Positions 1-7,159 of a stretch of 64,000 nucleotides of DNA are shown one piece after another. The translations under genes were made by a program, and so were the position numbers. How positions within the stretch are numbered: the stretch's first letter is position 1; each line of letters starts with the position of its first letter. The notes under the pieces were generated by a model. It searched no databases. It saw only the letters and a list, made by a program, of their open reading frames with translations, and had not been told where the DNA came from. Source of the DNA: Leptofilum sp041987425 (GTDB lineage: Bacteria; Chloroflexota; Anaerolineae; Promineifilales; Promineifilaceae); NCBI GenBank assembly GCA_041987425.1, contig JBHIWP010000002.1:1-64000 (forward strand). Reading direction: 5' to 3'.

Positions 1-1169
1 AAGCCCTGCTCTACGTCGCCCACTTCTGCCTGGATGTGGTGCACAATGTTGCGGCTGGCATCGTGGATCTTTTCGGTGTCGTCCTCGTCGTGGATGATTG
101 GTGCGCCGGGCTTGATAGCTTCATTTTCGTCGAAGACGGCGGGCAGAATTTCGTACTCTACCTTGATGAGCTTAAGTGCCTGCTCGGCAATGGCTACGCT
201 TTCAGCGGCAACGGCCGCAACGCGATCCCCCACATAGCGCACTTTGTTGTCGAAGCTCACCTGATCGTGCGGCGGGGGATTGGGGTAGCTCTGCCCGCCG
301 GAAGCGTACTTGACGCGCTTTATGTTTTTGTAATGAATGACGGCATGGACACCGGGCAGGGCTTCGGCCTCGCTGGCGTCGATATCCAGAATGCGGGCGT
401 GGGCATGCGGGCTGGTGAGCAGCTTGGCGTACAGCATCCCGCGCATCTCTATGTCGTCCACAAAGGCGGGATTACCTTTGGTGAGCTTAACAGCGTCCAC
501 TTTGGTTTCTGGCTTGCCGACAACGGCCGTTTCCGGCACGCCAGACGTGAGAACAATGTCGGTCTGGGGCTTGGTTTGGGTGGCAGTTGGAGATTGGAGA
601 TTGGCGCCTCCGGCCAGTTCTGGGCCGTTATCTTCTGGCGCAGGGGGATGCTCCGCGAAGAAAGTGGCGTCGATGATGGGGGGACCGTCGTAAGGCGGCA
701 CGTCTTCACCGCGCAGGTAGGCGGCGGCGCGCAGCACGGCCTGGACCGGCTTCACGTAGCCCGTTTCGCGGCACAAAACGCCGGAAAACGCCTCGCGCAC
801 CTCAGCTTCTGTTGGATTCAGATTGTGATCCAGCAGCGCCTTGGCGGCCAGAATCATGGCCGGGGTGCTGTAGCCGGACTGGATCGCGCCGGTTTCGACA
901 AATGCTTTTTGAATCGGGTGCAGTTCGCCCACGGCCGGGTTGAGCCCTTCCACAGTCTCGATCGTGTGCCCAACGGCCTGCCCGGCCAGCATCACGTCGC
1001 TGTTTACCAGCTGGCCATCGACCAAAACGGCCGCAGCCCCCGTTCGCCCATCATGGCTGCCAAAGCGCACGCTAAAAAAGCCCGCGCCGCGCAGCGCGTA
1101 GAGCAGCGTGTCGGTTGGATTGGCTGAGACAGTGTGATCTTTGCCGTTGATATTCAGTGAGAGGGTCAT
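1..1169 (-). CDS. XdhD-like molybdenum hydroxylase, partial (3' end outside window)
   Basis: The visible 389 codons start at ATG 1169 and run off the left edge. Residues 1-155 have the fold pattern of the two [2Fe-2S] domains of xanthine dehydrogenases, but nearly all cluster cysteines are replaced: the first-cluster loop reads GSHDGRTGAAA, the QCGFCTPG motif reads QSGYSTPA, and the final CRCTGY reads CRETGY. After a linker the aldehyde oxidase/xanthine dehydrogenase a/b hammerhead domain begins (SPHAHARI, GGQSYPNPPP, VRYVGDRVAAVAAES). Loss of these cysteines together with the GGQS motif is what I recall of E. coli XdhD (YgfN), so the protein is probably an XdhD-type hydroxylase whose N-terminal domains hold no clusters. 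The linker at 587-604 contains a heptamer repeat. Substrate unknown. Confidence 0.85.
   Translation of the reverse strand, partial: MTLSLNINGKDHTVSANPTDTLLYALRGAGFFSVRFGSHDGRTGAAAVLVDGQLVNSDVMLAGQAVGHTIETVEGLNPAVGELHPIQKAFVETGAIQSGYSTPAMILAAKALLDHNLNPTEAEVREAFSGVLCRETGYVKPVQAVLRAAAYLRGEDVPPYDGPPIIDATFFAEHPPAPEDNGPELAGGANLQSPTATQTKPQTDIVLTSGVPETAVVGKPETKVDAVKLTKGNPAFVDDIEMRGMLYAKLLTSPHAHARILDIDASEAEALPGVHAVIHYKNIKRVKYASGGQSYPNPPPHDQVSFDNKVRYVGDRVAAVAAESVAIAEQALKLIKVEYEILPAVFDENEAIKPGAPIIHDEDDTEKIHDASRNIVHHIQAEVGDVEQG
587..604. repeat. Heptamer repeat inside the XdhD-like gene
   Basis: TTGGAGA is tandemly repeated (TTGGAGATTGGAGATTGG) and lies in frame in the linker between the Fe-S-like and molybdenum domains. 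The same unit forms the 3' end of hisI at 59047-59066. Confidence 0.7.
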
Positions 1170-1198
1170 AGTAGTATCCTTCTTTGGTGTGGGAAGCA

Positions 1199-1256
1199 GT
1201 GACAAGTGAAAAGTGAAAAGTGAACACTTCTCACTTTTCACTTTTTACTTTGCACT
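1199..1256. repeat. Inverted heptamer repeats (GTGAAAA / TTTTCAC) between two leftward genes
   Basis: Copies of GTGAAAA are followed by reverse-complement TTTTCAC copies, giving a long A/T-rich hairpin between the kinase start-distal end and the molybdenum hydroxylase start region. It could end transcription of upstream RNA, but it belongs to the same heptamer-repeat class seen elsewhere in the host DNA. Confidence 0.6.
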
Positions 1257-1264
1257 ATTTTTTA

Positions 1265-2089
1265 TTAACTTCGCTTAACGAGCTCCTTGACCGCCTGTAC
1301 CAATTCATCCACCGTTTGGTAGCGATCTTCCGGCTTTTTGGCCAGGGCTTTGTGCAAAATATCGTCCCAGGGTGGGTGCAGGGTGGGGATGGCGGCCTGC
1401 ACGCTGGGGACTGGGTTATTGAGATGGGCCATGACGATGCTGACAATGGAGTCGCCTTTGAAGGGCAGCTCGCCGGTGAGCATGAAGAAGAGGACGATAC
1501 CCAGGGCATAGATGTCGGTACGGCCGTCTAGCTTCTTAGCTCCCTGAATCTGTTCTGGACTCATGTACTCCACGGTGCCAATCATGACACCGGTGCCGGT
1601 AATGCCCTTGGCGGCTTGTAAATTTTTGGCGGTGCCGAAGTCCGAAAGGAAGGGTTCGTTACGGCCGTTAAACAAAATGTTAGCTGGCTTGATGTCCCGG
1701 TGCAGAATGCCCTTCTCGTGCGCTTCCGCCAGAGCAGAGCCCACGCGCTCTATGATGAAGCCCACTTCTTCCAGGGGCAGTGCCCCGTTTTGCAGTCGAC
1801 CTTCCAGCGTGCCACCCGGCATGTAGCGCATGACGATGTAGGATAAGTCTCCCTGGTGGCCGAAATCATAAATGGGAATAACAGCCGAATGTTCCAGAGC
1901 CGCAATCGTTTCCGCCTCTTGCTGAAAGCGCTCGTAATAGTTCGGGTCGTCTTCTAACAGCTTGGTAGAGAGCACTTTAACCGCTACCTTGCGCCGGATT
2001 AAGGGATCTTCAGCCAGAAAAACGGCCGCCATCCCGCCCCTGGCAATCTCTTCTAAAATTTTGTATCGTCCAATTCTTTGCGGTGTCAT
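1265..2089 (-). CDS. Ser/Thr protein kinase, single domain
   Basis: This 274-residue protein is almost only a Hanks-type kinase domain. Visible motifs are the Gly-rich loop ARGGMAAVF (residues 17-25), the ATP lysine in VAVKVL, the catalytic loop HRDIKPANILF, the metal-binding DFGTAK, the MSPEQ activation-segment motif and the conserved DIYALG. No transmembrane or sensor domain follows, so it is probably cytoplasmic. It is divergent from the response regulator gene at 2238; the roughly 150 bases between them hold the promoters. Targets unknown. A second, much larger kinase lies at 54886. Confidence 0.92.
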   Translation of the reverse strand: MTPQRIGRYKILEEIARGGMAAVFLAEDPLIRRKVAVKVLSTKLLEDDPNYYERFQQEAETIAALEHSAVIPIYDFGHQGDLSYIVMRYMPGGTLEGRLQNGALPLEEVGFIIERVGSALAEAHEKGILHRDIKPANILFNGRNEPFLSDFGTAKNLQAAKGITGTGVMIGTVEYMSPEQIQGAKKLDGRTDIYALGIVLFFMLTGELPFKGDSIVSIVMAHLNNPVPSVQAAIPTLHPPWDDILHKALAKKPEDRYQTVDELVQAVKELVKRS

Positions 2090-2201
2090 GACTGATCCTG
2101 AAGCTTAACTGCGCGGATAATGGGCCGATTTTATTCTATTGTGGGGTTGGATTCAAATGGAGGGGGATTTTTTTTGGTCAGGAGAGAAGGCTTTTCGCAT
2201 T

Positions 2202-2237
2202 TTGATGAACCGATCAGAAAAAGCTATACTTGCCTTA
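2202..2237 (+). promoter_or_regulatory. Promoter of the two-component genes, apparently leaderless
   Basis: A -35 TTGATG (2202-2207), a 17-base spacer and a -10 TATACT (2225-2230) place the predicted start of transcription at about 2237, directly at the ATG of the response regulator. No Shine-Dalgarno sequence precedes that ATG, which fits a leaderless mRNA. Confidence 0.6.
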
Positions 2238-2894
2238 ATGTCACGCTTACGCATTCTCCTTGTAGATGATCATGAAGTGGTTCGGCTGGGCTTAAAAAGC
2301 CTGATTGAACGAAATCCTGGTTTTGAAGTGGTGGCTGAGGCTGCTACTCAACAGGAAGCCTTTGCTCGGGCGGTGGCGCACGAGCCGGATATTGTGCTGA
2401 TGGATATTCGGCTGGCTGGCGGCAGCGGCATTGACGCCTGCGAGCAAATCATGGTTGAACTGCCCAAGACAAAAGTGATAATGCTCACTTCGTACGCCGA
2501 GGATGAGATGCTTTTTGCGGCGATCCGTGCCGGGGCATCTGGTTATGTACTCAAGCAGGTGGGCAGTAATGACGTGGTTCGTGCCCTTGAGGCAGCCGCG
2601 CGAGGTGAAGCAACGCTGGACCCTTCTTTGACGCAGCGTGTGTTTGACGAGATGCGCCGCTCTATTCAACAAGAAGAGTCAGCGGCTTTCAGCGAACTTA
2701 CCGCTCAGGAAATGCAGGTTTTGTCGCTTATAGCTGAAGGGCGAACAAATCGCGAAATTGCGCAGGTGCTTCATTTAAGCGAGGGGACGGTGCGTAACTA
2801 CGTGAGCGCTATCTTCTCTAAGCTGAACGTTTCTAACCGCGCTGAAGCTGCTGCCTATGCCATTCGCCACAATCTAAAAGATTATCTTCGCTAA
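2238..2894 (+). CDS. NarL/LuxR-family response regulator
   Basis: The protein (218 residues from ATG 2238) has an N-terminal receiver domain with the acidic pair in LLVDDHE, the phospho-acceptor Asp in VLMDIR and the conserved Lys in YVLKQV, followed by a LuxR-type helix-turn-helix (LTAQEMQVLSLIAEG ... NREIAQVL ... VRNYVSAIFSKL). An upstream in-frame extension to 2139 is not favoured, because the promoter at 2202-2230 lies inside it. The sensor kinase follows after 40 bases, so the two form an operon. The kinase is NarX-like, making this its likely partner. Confidence 0.93.
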   Translation: MSRLRILLVDDHEVVRLGLKSLIERNPGFEVVAEAATQQEAFARAVAHEPDIVLMDIRLAGGSGIDACEQIMVELPKTKVIMLTSYAEDEMLFAAIRAGASGYVLKQVGSNDVVRALEAAARGEATLDPSLTQRVFDEMRRSIQQEESAAFSELTAQEMQVLSLIAEGRTNREIAQVLHLSEGTVRNYVSAIFSKLNVSNRAEAAAYAIRHNLKDYLR

Positions 2895-2934
2895 GTGGAG
2901 AAAAAAGTCGTTCCGGGAATCAGCGTCTAACTTT

Positions 2935-4593
2935 ATGAATGACAGTCGCGAAGTAGATTCACTTTTAGCAGCCGTCAGCGGTGCAATATTGCAGATTTCT
3001 CAGGCGCGCGGCTTGCCTGAGACGTTGCAGCGTATTGTTGACGTATCGCGTGAGCTATTGGCTGCTGATTTCGCTGGTTTAACTGCTGCCGAATTAGAAA
3101 ATTTGCCGGACTATTTTGTCTTCTCGGGGATGGAACGGGCTACGGCCGAAAGAATTTTTGCGCCATCAACGGCCGTTACCTTGTTTAGCACATTGGGCGA
3201 TGAGCAAGAAACAATTCGTCTGACCGAGGTTGCGCAACATCCTGCGTTTAAAGATTTGCCCTCCGATTATCCGATAATGGGCAGCGTTTTAGGAATGGTT
3301 ATTCGCCACGAGGGCAGGGTGTACGGCCGTATCTGCCTGGCAAAAGCCGCGAGCAAATCAACCTTTACTGCTGAAGATGAAGCCTTATTGACGCTTTTTG
3401 TGCCCCATGCGGCCGTAGCTATCCAAAATGCACTGCTTACAGCGGCCAGTCATGGGCAGCGTCAGCAGCTGCAGGAGCGCAATCGCCAGCTCGCCGCTTT
3501 GGATAAGGCCACAATGGCCATTGCCAGCGAGTTGTCGATAGATAAAGTGTTGCAGCAGATTGTGGATGCCGCTCGGGAGCTGGGAGATGCTCAATATGCG
3601 GCCTTGGGCGTGCCCAACAGCCAGGGCTTTTTAGATGCATTTATTGACAGCGGCATGGAGCCAGAGGTTGTTGCGGGCATCCCCCATTTACCAACGGGGC
3701 TAGGTCTGCTGGGCGCAATTATCAAAGAGCGAAAAACGATTCGCATTCCGCGTATTACTGATGATCCGCGCTCTGTAGGTTTTCCCGAAGGCCATCCGCC
3801 GATGGATCCGTTTTTGGGCGTGCCGGTTATTGCTGGAGGCGAGGCGCTGGGCAATTTGTACCTGACCAATAAGCTGGGGGCGGATGAATTTACCGCGATG
3901 GATCAGGACCTGGTAGAAATTTTAGCGGCTCATGCGGCTGTTGCCATTCAAAACGCGCGTCTGTACGAGGAAGTCGGCCGTCTGGCAATCGTAGAAGAGC
4001 GCACCCGCATCGGCATGGACCTGCATGATGGCATTATACAGTCCGTTTTTGCGGTAGGGCTTACGCTTGAATCCGCCCGTTTGACGCTCCAACAGCATCC
4101 TGAAGAAGCCGATAAATTGCTTTCCCACGCCATTGAAGCCTTAAATGGCACCATTCGGGACATTCGGAATTTTATTTTGGATTTACGGCCGCATCGCTTT
4201 CAGGGCAATTTGGAGCAGGGGCTGGGCAGACTGGTGCGTGAATTTCAGGCCAACACAATGGTGGCCGTTTCCCTCTCCATTGATAAAAATGTGCTGAAGT
4301 TGCTGCCGCCCCACGTGGCCCGTTCTCTCTTTCTCACAACGCAAGAGGCCCTGGCTAATATTGCGCGCCATGCACAGGCCCAGCAAGTATTAATAAACAT
4401 CGGGCTTGAAGATAAGCAGATCGTTCTCCGTGTCTCTGACGACGGCCGCGGTTTTGATATGGCGGCGAAGAACTACTCGGTAGGCCACGGTCTGTCTAAT
4501 ATGCGGGCGCGGGCAGAAGTGTTAAATGGCTCCTTTGACATCCAGTCTGAGCTGGGAAAAGGAACAATGATCAGGTTGACAATCCCGGTTTAG
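2935..4593 (+). CDS. GAF-GAF sensor histidine kinase (NarX/DegS type)
   Basis: The 552-residue protein has two GAF domains (about residues 20-165 and 195-340) and no transmembrane segment, so it senses a cytosolic ligand. The HisKA_3 phospho-acceptor motif is ERTRIGMDLHDGIIQS (His near residue 363), and the HATPase_c domain has the N box (ALANIARHA), the G1 box (VSDDGRGFD) and GHGLSNMRARAE. This is the usual partner of NarL-type regulators, and the gene follows one directly. The GAF ligand cannot be read from sequence; the few conserved cysteines make a heme-DosS role uncertain. Confidence 0.92.
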   Translation: MNDSREVDSLLAAVSGAILQISQARGLPETLQRIVDVSRELLAADFAGLTAAELENLPDYFVFSGMERATAERIFAPSTAVTLFSTLGDEQETIRLTEVAQHPAFKDLPSDYPIMGSVLGMVIRHEGRVYGRICLAKAASKSTFTAEDEALLTLFVPHAAVAIQNALLTAASHGQRQQLQERNRQLAALDKATMAIASELSIDKVLQQIVDAARELGDAQYAALGVPNSQGFLDAFIDSGMEPEVVAGIPHLPTGLGLLGAIIKERKTIRIPRITDDPRSVGFPEGHPPMDPFLGVPVIAGGEALGNLYLTNKLGADEFTAMDQDLVEILAAHAAVAIQNARLYEEVGRLAIVEERTRIGMDLHDGIIQSVFAVGLTLESARLTLQQHPEEADKLLSHAIEALNGTIRDIRNFILDLRPHRFQGNLEQGLGRLVREFQANTMVAVSLSIDKNVLKLLPPHVARSLFLTTQEALANIARHAQAQQVLINIGLEDKQIVLRVSDDGRGFDMAAKNYSVGHGLSNMRARAEVLNGSFDIQSELGKGTMIRLTIPV

Positions 4594-4719
4594 GCCGCAC
4601 AATAGCCAAACCAGCCCCTGCTTGATGAAGAGAATTGGGTCTGGATGACAATATAGTCGTATCTGAATGACAATTGTCACTGGTTTCTACAAGCATTCGG
4701 CAATACGCTTTCTCTTACT

Positions 4720-5178
4720 ATGGATAAATTGGAGAAAGATGCTGTTGCGCCTGGAGAAATAGACCAGATTCGTCTGATAATTGTTGACCAGCACAAAGGT
4801 GTACGAAACGCCTGGCGGATCAGGCTTCAGTCTGCTCCAAATCTGATTATTGTGGGCACGGTGAATGTCCGGGAAGCCAGGTGGTTGTTACAAACTCATG
4901 CGGATATAAAGCCAGAAGTAGCTTTGCTTGGCCTGAGTGGAAATAACAGCAAGCTGCATCTTATTGTTGAGGTAATCAACTTGTTGGTGGCAAGGGGAAC
5001 GGCCGTACTGGCATTATTCTCTTATATTGATGAGTTGTCTAGGGAGCTGCTTCTCCAGGCTGGCGTTAGTAACTTTCGGCTGAAAACTATAAATACGCCG
5101 GAGCTCCTGTCTGAAATTGAAGCGTTGGCAGCACGCTGTCGCAAAGATCGGCTGATAAGTCATGAATCTAGTGCGTAG
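4720..5178 (+). CDS. Degenerate (pseudo-)receiver domain protein
   Basis: This 152-residue protein keeps the outline of a response-regulator receiver: RLIIVDQHKGVRNAWRIRL at strand 1, VLALFSYIDE at strand 4 and FRLKTI with the conserved Lys at strand 5. The phospho-acceptor position in strand 3 reads ALLGLSG instead of xLLDLxM, so Asp is lost, and one of the acidic-pair residues is Gln. It has no output domain. It probably works without phosphorylation, perhaps by binding a partner of the upstream kinase; that is inference. Confidence 0.65.
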   Translation: MDKLEKDAVAPGEIDQIRLIIVDQHKGVRNAWRIRLQSAPNLIIVGTVNVREARWLLQTHADIKPEVALLGLSGNNSKLHLIVEVINLLVARGTAVLALFSYIDELSRELLLQAGVSNFRLKTINTPELLSEIEALAARCRKDRLISHESSA

Positions 5179-5254
5179 AATCAAAATTTGTGGTTTGGTT
5201 TAATTGAAATTTTCATTTTTTAATAAGTTGCACTGAATGTAAAAGGGGAAGCAG

Positions 5255-5722
5255 ATGCGCCTTGAGTTAGTAAAAGATTGGATGAGTCGGGATGTGGTTG
5301 TAGCCTTAGGCAGTTTAGGGTTGCTAGAGGCCAGTGCCTTGATGCAGCAGCACAATATTCGTCGCTTGCCTGTGGTGGAAGACGGCCGTTTGGTGGGCAT
5401 TGTCACACAGGGCGATTTACGAGAAGCTGGGCCATCCTCGGCAACGTCGGTAACGACAGAGGAGTTAAATGAGGTTCTGGCTAAGCTTACGCTTGCTGAG
5501 GTGATGAGCACGCCACCGTTACACGTTGCGCCAGAGTCTACAATTGGGGAAGCTGCTGACCTCATGCTAAACAGCAAAATTAGTGGCTTACCCGTCATCG
5601 ACGCAGAGGGGAATTTAGCAGGCATCATTACGGAATCAGATATTTTCCGCATGGTGGTGCACCACTGGCGGCAAAGCCAGGATGATTCGCCCAAGCCCTA
5701 CACACATTACGAAGGCGATTAA
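5255..5722 (+). CDS. CBS-domain pair protein
   Basis: Two CBS motifs occupy the 155 residues: VKDWMSRDVVV ... IRRLPVVEDGRLVGIVTQGDL and LAEVMSTPPLHV ... ISGLPVIDAEGNLAGIITESDI. Such Bateman modules bind adenine nucleotides and act as energy sensors. No enzyme or channel domain is attached. AGGGGAAG lies just before ATG 5255. The gene is the last host protein gene before the tRNA cluster. Confidence 0.88.
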   Translation: MRLELVKDWMSRDVVVALGSLGLLEASALMQQHNIRRLPVVEDGRLVGIVTQGDLREAGPSSATSVTTEELNEVLAKLTLAEVMSTPPLHVAPESTIGEAADLMLNSKISGLPVIDAEGNLAGIITESDIFRMVVHHWRQSQDDSPKPYTHYEGD

Positions 5723-5763
5723 CTGATGAGGATAATGGCGCCATAAATAGTAGCGTTTAATGG

Positions 5764-5792
5764 TTGACGTCGATTAGGAGCAACAGTATACT
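5764..5792 (+). promoter_or_regulatory. Promoter of the tRNA cluster
   Basis: TTGACG (5764-5769), a 17-base spacer and TATACT (5787-5792) form a near-consensus housekeeping promoter 20 bases before tRNA-Pro. No clear terminator lies between tRNA-Pro and the prophage-borne tRNA-Gly at 6096, so the promoter may also drive that gene. Confidence 0.7.
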
Positions 5793-5811
5793 AACGCTTC
5801 GTTACAAAATT

Positions 5812-5888
5812 CGGGGCGTAGCTCAGCTTGGTAGAGCGCTCGGTTTGGGTCCGAGAGGTCGTCAGTTCAAATCTGGCCGCCCCGACCA
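5812..5888 (+). tRNA. tRNA-Pro(TGG)
   Basis: The acceptor strands CGGGGCG (5812-5818) and CGCCCCG (5878-5884) pair fully. The anticodon loop TTTGGGT holds TGG, the T arm holds GTTCAAATC, and CCA is encoded at 5886-5888. Confidence 0.95.
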
Positions 5889-5963
5889 GTAATTGGTATT
5901 CAGTAAACAGTAATCAGTTTTCTTACCCAATAAGCTACTGATTACCGACCACTGATCAACTGA
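5889..5963. repeat. CAGTAAT-type heptamer repeats after tRNA-Pro
   Basis: CAGTAAA CAGTAAT CAG is followed by the inverted CTGATTAC, so an 8-bp stem GTAATCAG/CTGATTAC can form. The same family recurs at 62141-62226. Confidence 0.55.
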
Positions 5964-5974
5964 TTTACGGACAT

Positions 5975-6012
5975 GCGGCAGTGGTGTAGGGGTAACACAA
6001 TAGCCTTCCAAG
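5975..6012 (+). pseudogene. 5' half of host tRNA-Gly(TCC), split by the prophage
   Basis: The fragment holds the acceptor 5' strand GCGGCAG, a D arm with GTGT/ACAC, and the anticodon loop CTTCCAA. It ends at the att core. Its missing 3' half lies 44.9 kb away at 50907-50939, where CTGCCGC pairs with GCGGCAG. Joined, the halves give a complete tRNA-Gly with one T-C mismatch in the anticodon stem. The gene is therefore broken at the anticodon loop. Confidence 0.9.
6003..6012. other. attL core
   Basis: GCCTTCCAAG is the 10-bp sequence shared exactly with 50897-50906 and covers the tRNA anticodon loop, a usual crossover site for tyrosine recombinases. Flanking bases differ on both sides. Confidence 0.85.
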
Positions 6013-6021
6013 TGAATATGT

Positions 6022-6049
6022 AGGACTCACCAGGACTCCGTTAGGACTC
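6022..6049 (+). promoter_or_regulatory. Integrase arm-type sites, left (P' arm)
   Basis: AGGACTC occurs at 6022-6028, 6032-6038 and 6043-6049, spaced 10 and 11 bases, about 10 bases inside the core. TGGACTC occurs three times in the same orientation inside the other end (50832-50881). Paired arrays flanking a core are typical of tyrosine-integrase arm sites. Confidence 0.65.
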
Positions 6050-6095
6050 TTGAAAATGGCTATTCTGTTATTAATGTGCAGATTAACATTCTTAT

Positions 6096-6166
6096 GCGCC
6101 AGTGGTGTAATGGTAACACTAGTGCCTTCCAAGCACTCGTTCCGGATTCGAGTTCCGGCTGGCGCT
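6096..6166 (+). tRNA. Prophage-borne complete tRNA-Gly(TCC)
   Basis: All four arms pair without mismatch: acceptor GCGCCAG/CTGGCGC, D stem GTGT/ACAC, anticodon stem AGTGC/GCACT around CTTCCAA (anticodon TCC), T stem CCGGA/TCCGG around TTCGAGT. No CCA is encoded. It resembles the broken host gene closely and lies 84 bases downstream of its 5' half, in the same orientation, inside the prophage. It can supply the tRNA that integration destroys. Confidence 0.93.
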
Positions 6167-6170
6167 CTTA

Positions 6171-6297
6171 AAGCCACTTGCGGATTTGAACCGCTTGCCC
6201 CACAGGACGCCTTGAGCTTGTGCGCGCACAACGGAATCGAACCGCTTTTGCCATGCAGGGCTTTGCCATTCGGCCATAGCTCTATAGGCCAGTGGCA
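6171..6297 (-). other. tRNA-like remnants
   Basis: Two T-arm-like motifs (GCGGTTCAAATCCGC and AGCGGTTCGATTCCGTT) lie on the minus strand, with a D-arm-like GGCCGAATGGC, but acceptor strands and anticodon stems do not pair as a normal tRNA requires. A 14-bp palindrome TTGTGCGCGCACAA joins the two parts, and GCCACT at one end can pair with AGTGGC at the other. They may be decayed phage tRNAs or an unknown structured RNA. Confidence 0.3.
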
Positions 6298-6311
6298 TGA
6301 CTAACAATTTA

Positions 6312-6380
6312 AGGACGGCGGGCAAAATGGAGGAAATTCGTACCGATACTGTAAAAGGCGTTTTGAGGACCCGCCGTCCT
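6312..6380. other. Long hairpin with 11-bp arms
   Basis: AGGACGGCGGG (6312-6322) pairs perfectly with CCCGCCGTCCT (6370-6380); inside, CAAAA (6323-6327) pairs with TTTTG (6361-6365), with a four-base bulge. No coding gene covers it. Likely an RNA structure of the phage noncoding region. Confidence 0.4.
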
Positions 6381-6427
6381 ATGCAAACGGCCGTATTGTG
6401 AGCTACGACCGGAGTTGCAAATAGAAA

Positions 6428-6541
6428 AACGGCGGGCCGGTCTTGCACCGGCGGAACCTTTCACGCATTCGGGTTTACGCATTCCCTGCGTCCGTACTGG
6501 TGCGATGCGTTCCCACACCAACGCTTTAGCGCCGCCGCCGT
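6428..6541 (-). ncRNA. Candidate tRNA-like structured RNA with pseudoknot
   Basis: On the minus strand ACGGCGG pairs with CCGCCGT as a 7-bp acceptor-like helix. It is joined directly to a 5-bp T-stem-like helix GCCGG/CCGGC with a 7-base loop TGCAAGA, the geometry of a tRNA T-acceptor domain. The 78 bases between do not fold as normal D and anticodon arms. They hold ACGCA-GGGAA-TGCGT-AAA-CCC, which can form an H-type pseudoknot. A T run follows. Class unknown. Confidence 0.35.
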
Positions 6542-6605
6542 TGTTCACGAATTGGTACTAATCTGCGATAGATTAGTAGTTAGTAATTGCACAGGAGGGA
6601 ACGTT

Positions 6606-7010
6606 TTGAAGCGAATCGCAGCAATCATTTTTATTCTACTGACTACGGCCGCATGTGCCGAGCCAACCTGCTACGAGCTTACTGAGGAGTACCGGGAAAG
6701 CGTCGATGCTATCGTTGACGAATGGGATGACGCTTTACAGATTGCCAACAGCACCGCCAGAATGAGCCTGGCTGGGCCGCTGGGTGAGCTGCAAGAGATT
6801 AACCGCAGCACCAAACAAGTCGATGTGCCTGAGTGCGCCTCATTGTCTCATGGCTCGCTCTTAAGCTATCAGGAAAAGACCATAGAAGGATTTCTGTCTT
6901 TTATGGCCCAAGCGGAGGATAGCACGGTCAATGCTCAATTCGATGTAGCGGCAGCGCACCTGAGAAGATGGGCCAACTCTTACGCTGAATTGAACGAAGA
7001 ACCAGAATAA
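6606..7010 (+). CDS. Prophage lipoprotein
   Basis: TTG at 6606 is chosen as start because AGGAGG lies 7-8 bases before it and because the product then begins with a proper lipoprotein signal (LKRIAAIIFILLTTAAC, Cys 18). The remaining 117 residues are acidic, helical and of unknown family. A surface lipoprotein expressed alone next to the att site is a common pattern for lysogenic conversion or superinfection exclusion; that role is inference. A terminator follows at 7108-7159. Confidence 0.7.
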   Translation: MKRIAAIIFILLTTAACAEPTCYELTEEYRESVDAIVDEWDDALQIANSTARMSLAGPLGELQEINRSTKQVDVPECASLSHGSLLSYQEKTIEGFLSFMAQAEDSTVNAQFDVAAAHLRRWANSYAELNEEPE

Positions 7011-7107
7011 GTTTATCCCTCTGTGCTTTATCGTCTATATGATTGATAAGGTTCAGTTATAGCCCCTGCCCCGCGCCGGTCGCCAAACTAGATCGGGGTT
7101 AGGGGGG

Positions 7108-7159
7108 ATGCTACATTGTAGCATAAAAGCTCGTGGTCTTATGGCTGCGGGCTTTTTTT
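7108..7159 (+). terminator. Terminator between convergent genes
   Basis: A 7-bp perfect hairpin ATGCTAC-ATT-GTAGCAT (7108-7124) is followed by AAAGCTCG/CGGGCTTT (7126-7133 / 7148-7155) and a T run to 7159. It ends the lipoprotein transcript. Confidence 0.7.

Noticed and set aside
36..1127. A 363-codon rightward reading frame
   Set aside because: It is the antisense shadow of the molybdenum hydroxylase gene; the minus-strand product has clear family motifs and this one has none.
6171..6297. A circularly permuted tRNA
   Set aside because: TTGTGCGC and GCGCACAA lie back to back as permuted acceptor strands would, but no acceptable D and anticodon arms could be folded.
6428..6541. Cobalamin riboswitch or tmRNA
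   Set aside because: CCGGTGCAAGACCGGCCCGCC recalls part of a B12 riboswitch and the acceptor/T arm recalls tmRNA, but the other conserved parts are missing and no suitable gene follows.
6050..6548. Several open frames of 80-110 codons on both strands
   Set aside because: They cross the complete tRNA-Gly and structured RNA candidates and give low-complexity products without ribosome sites.
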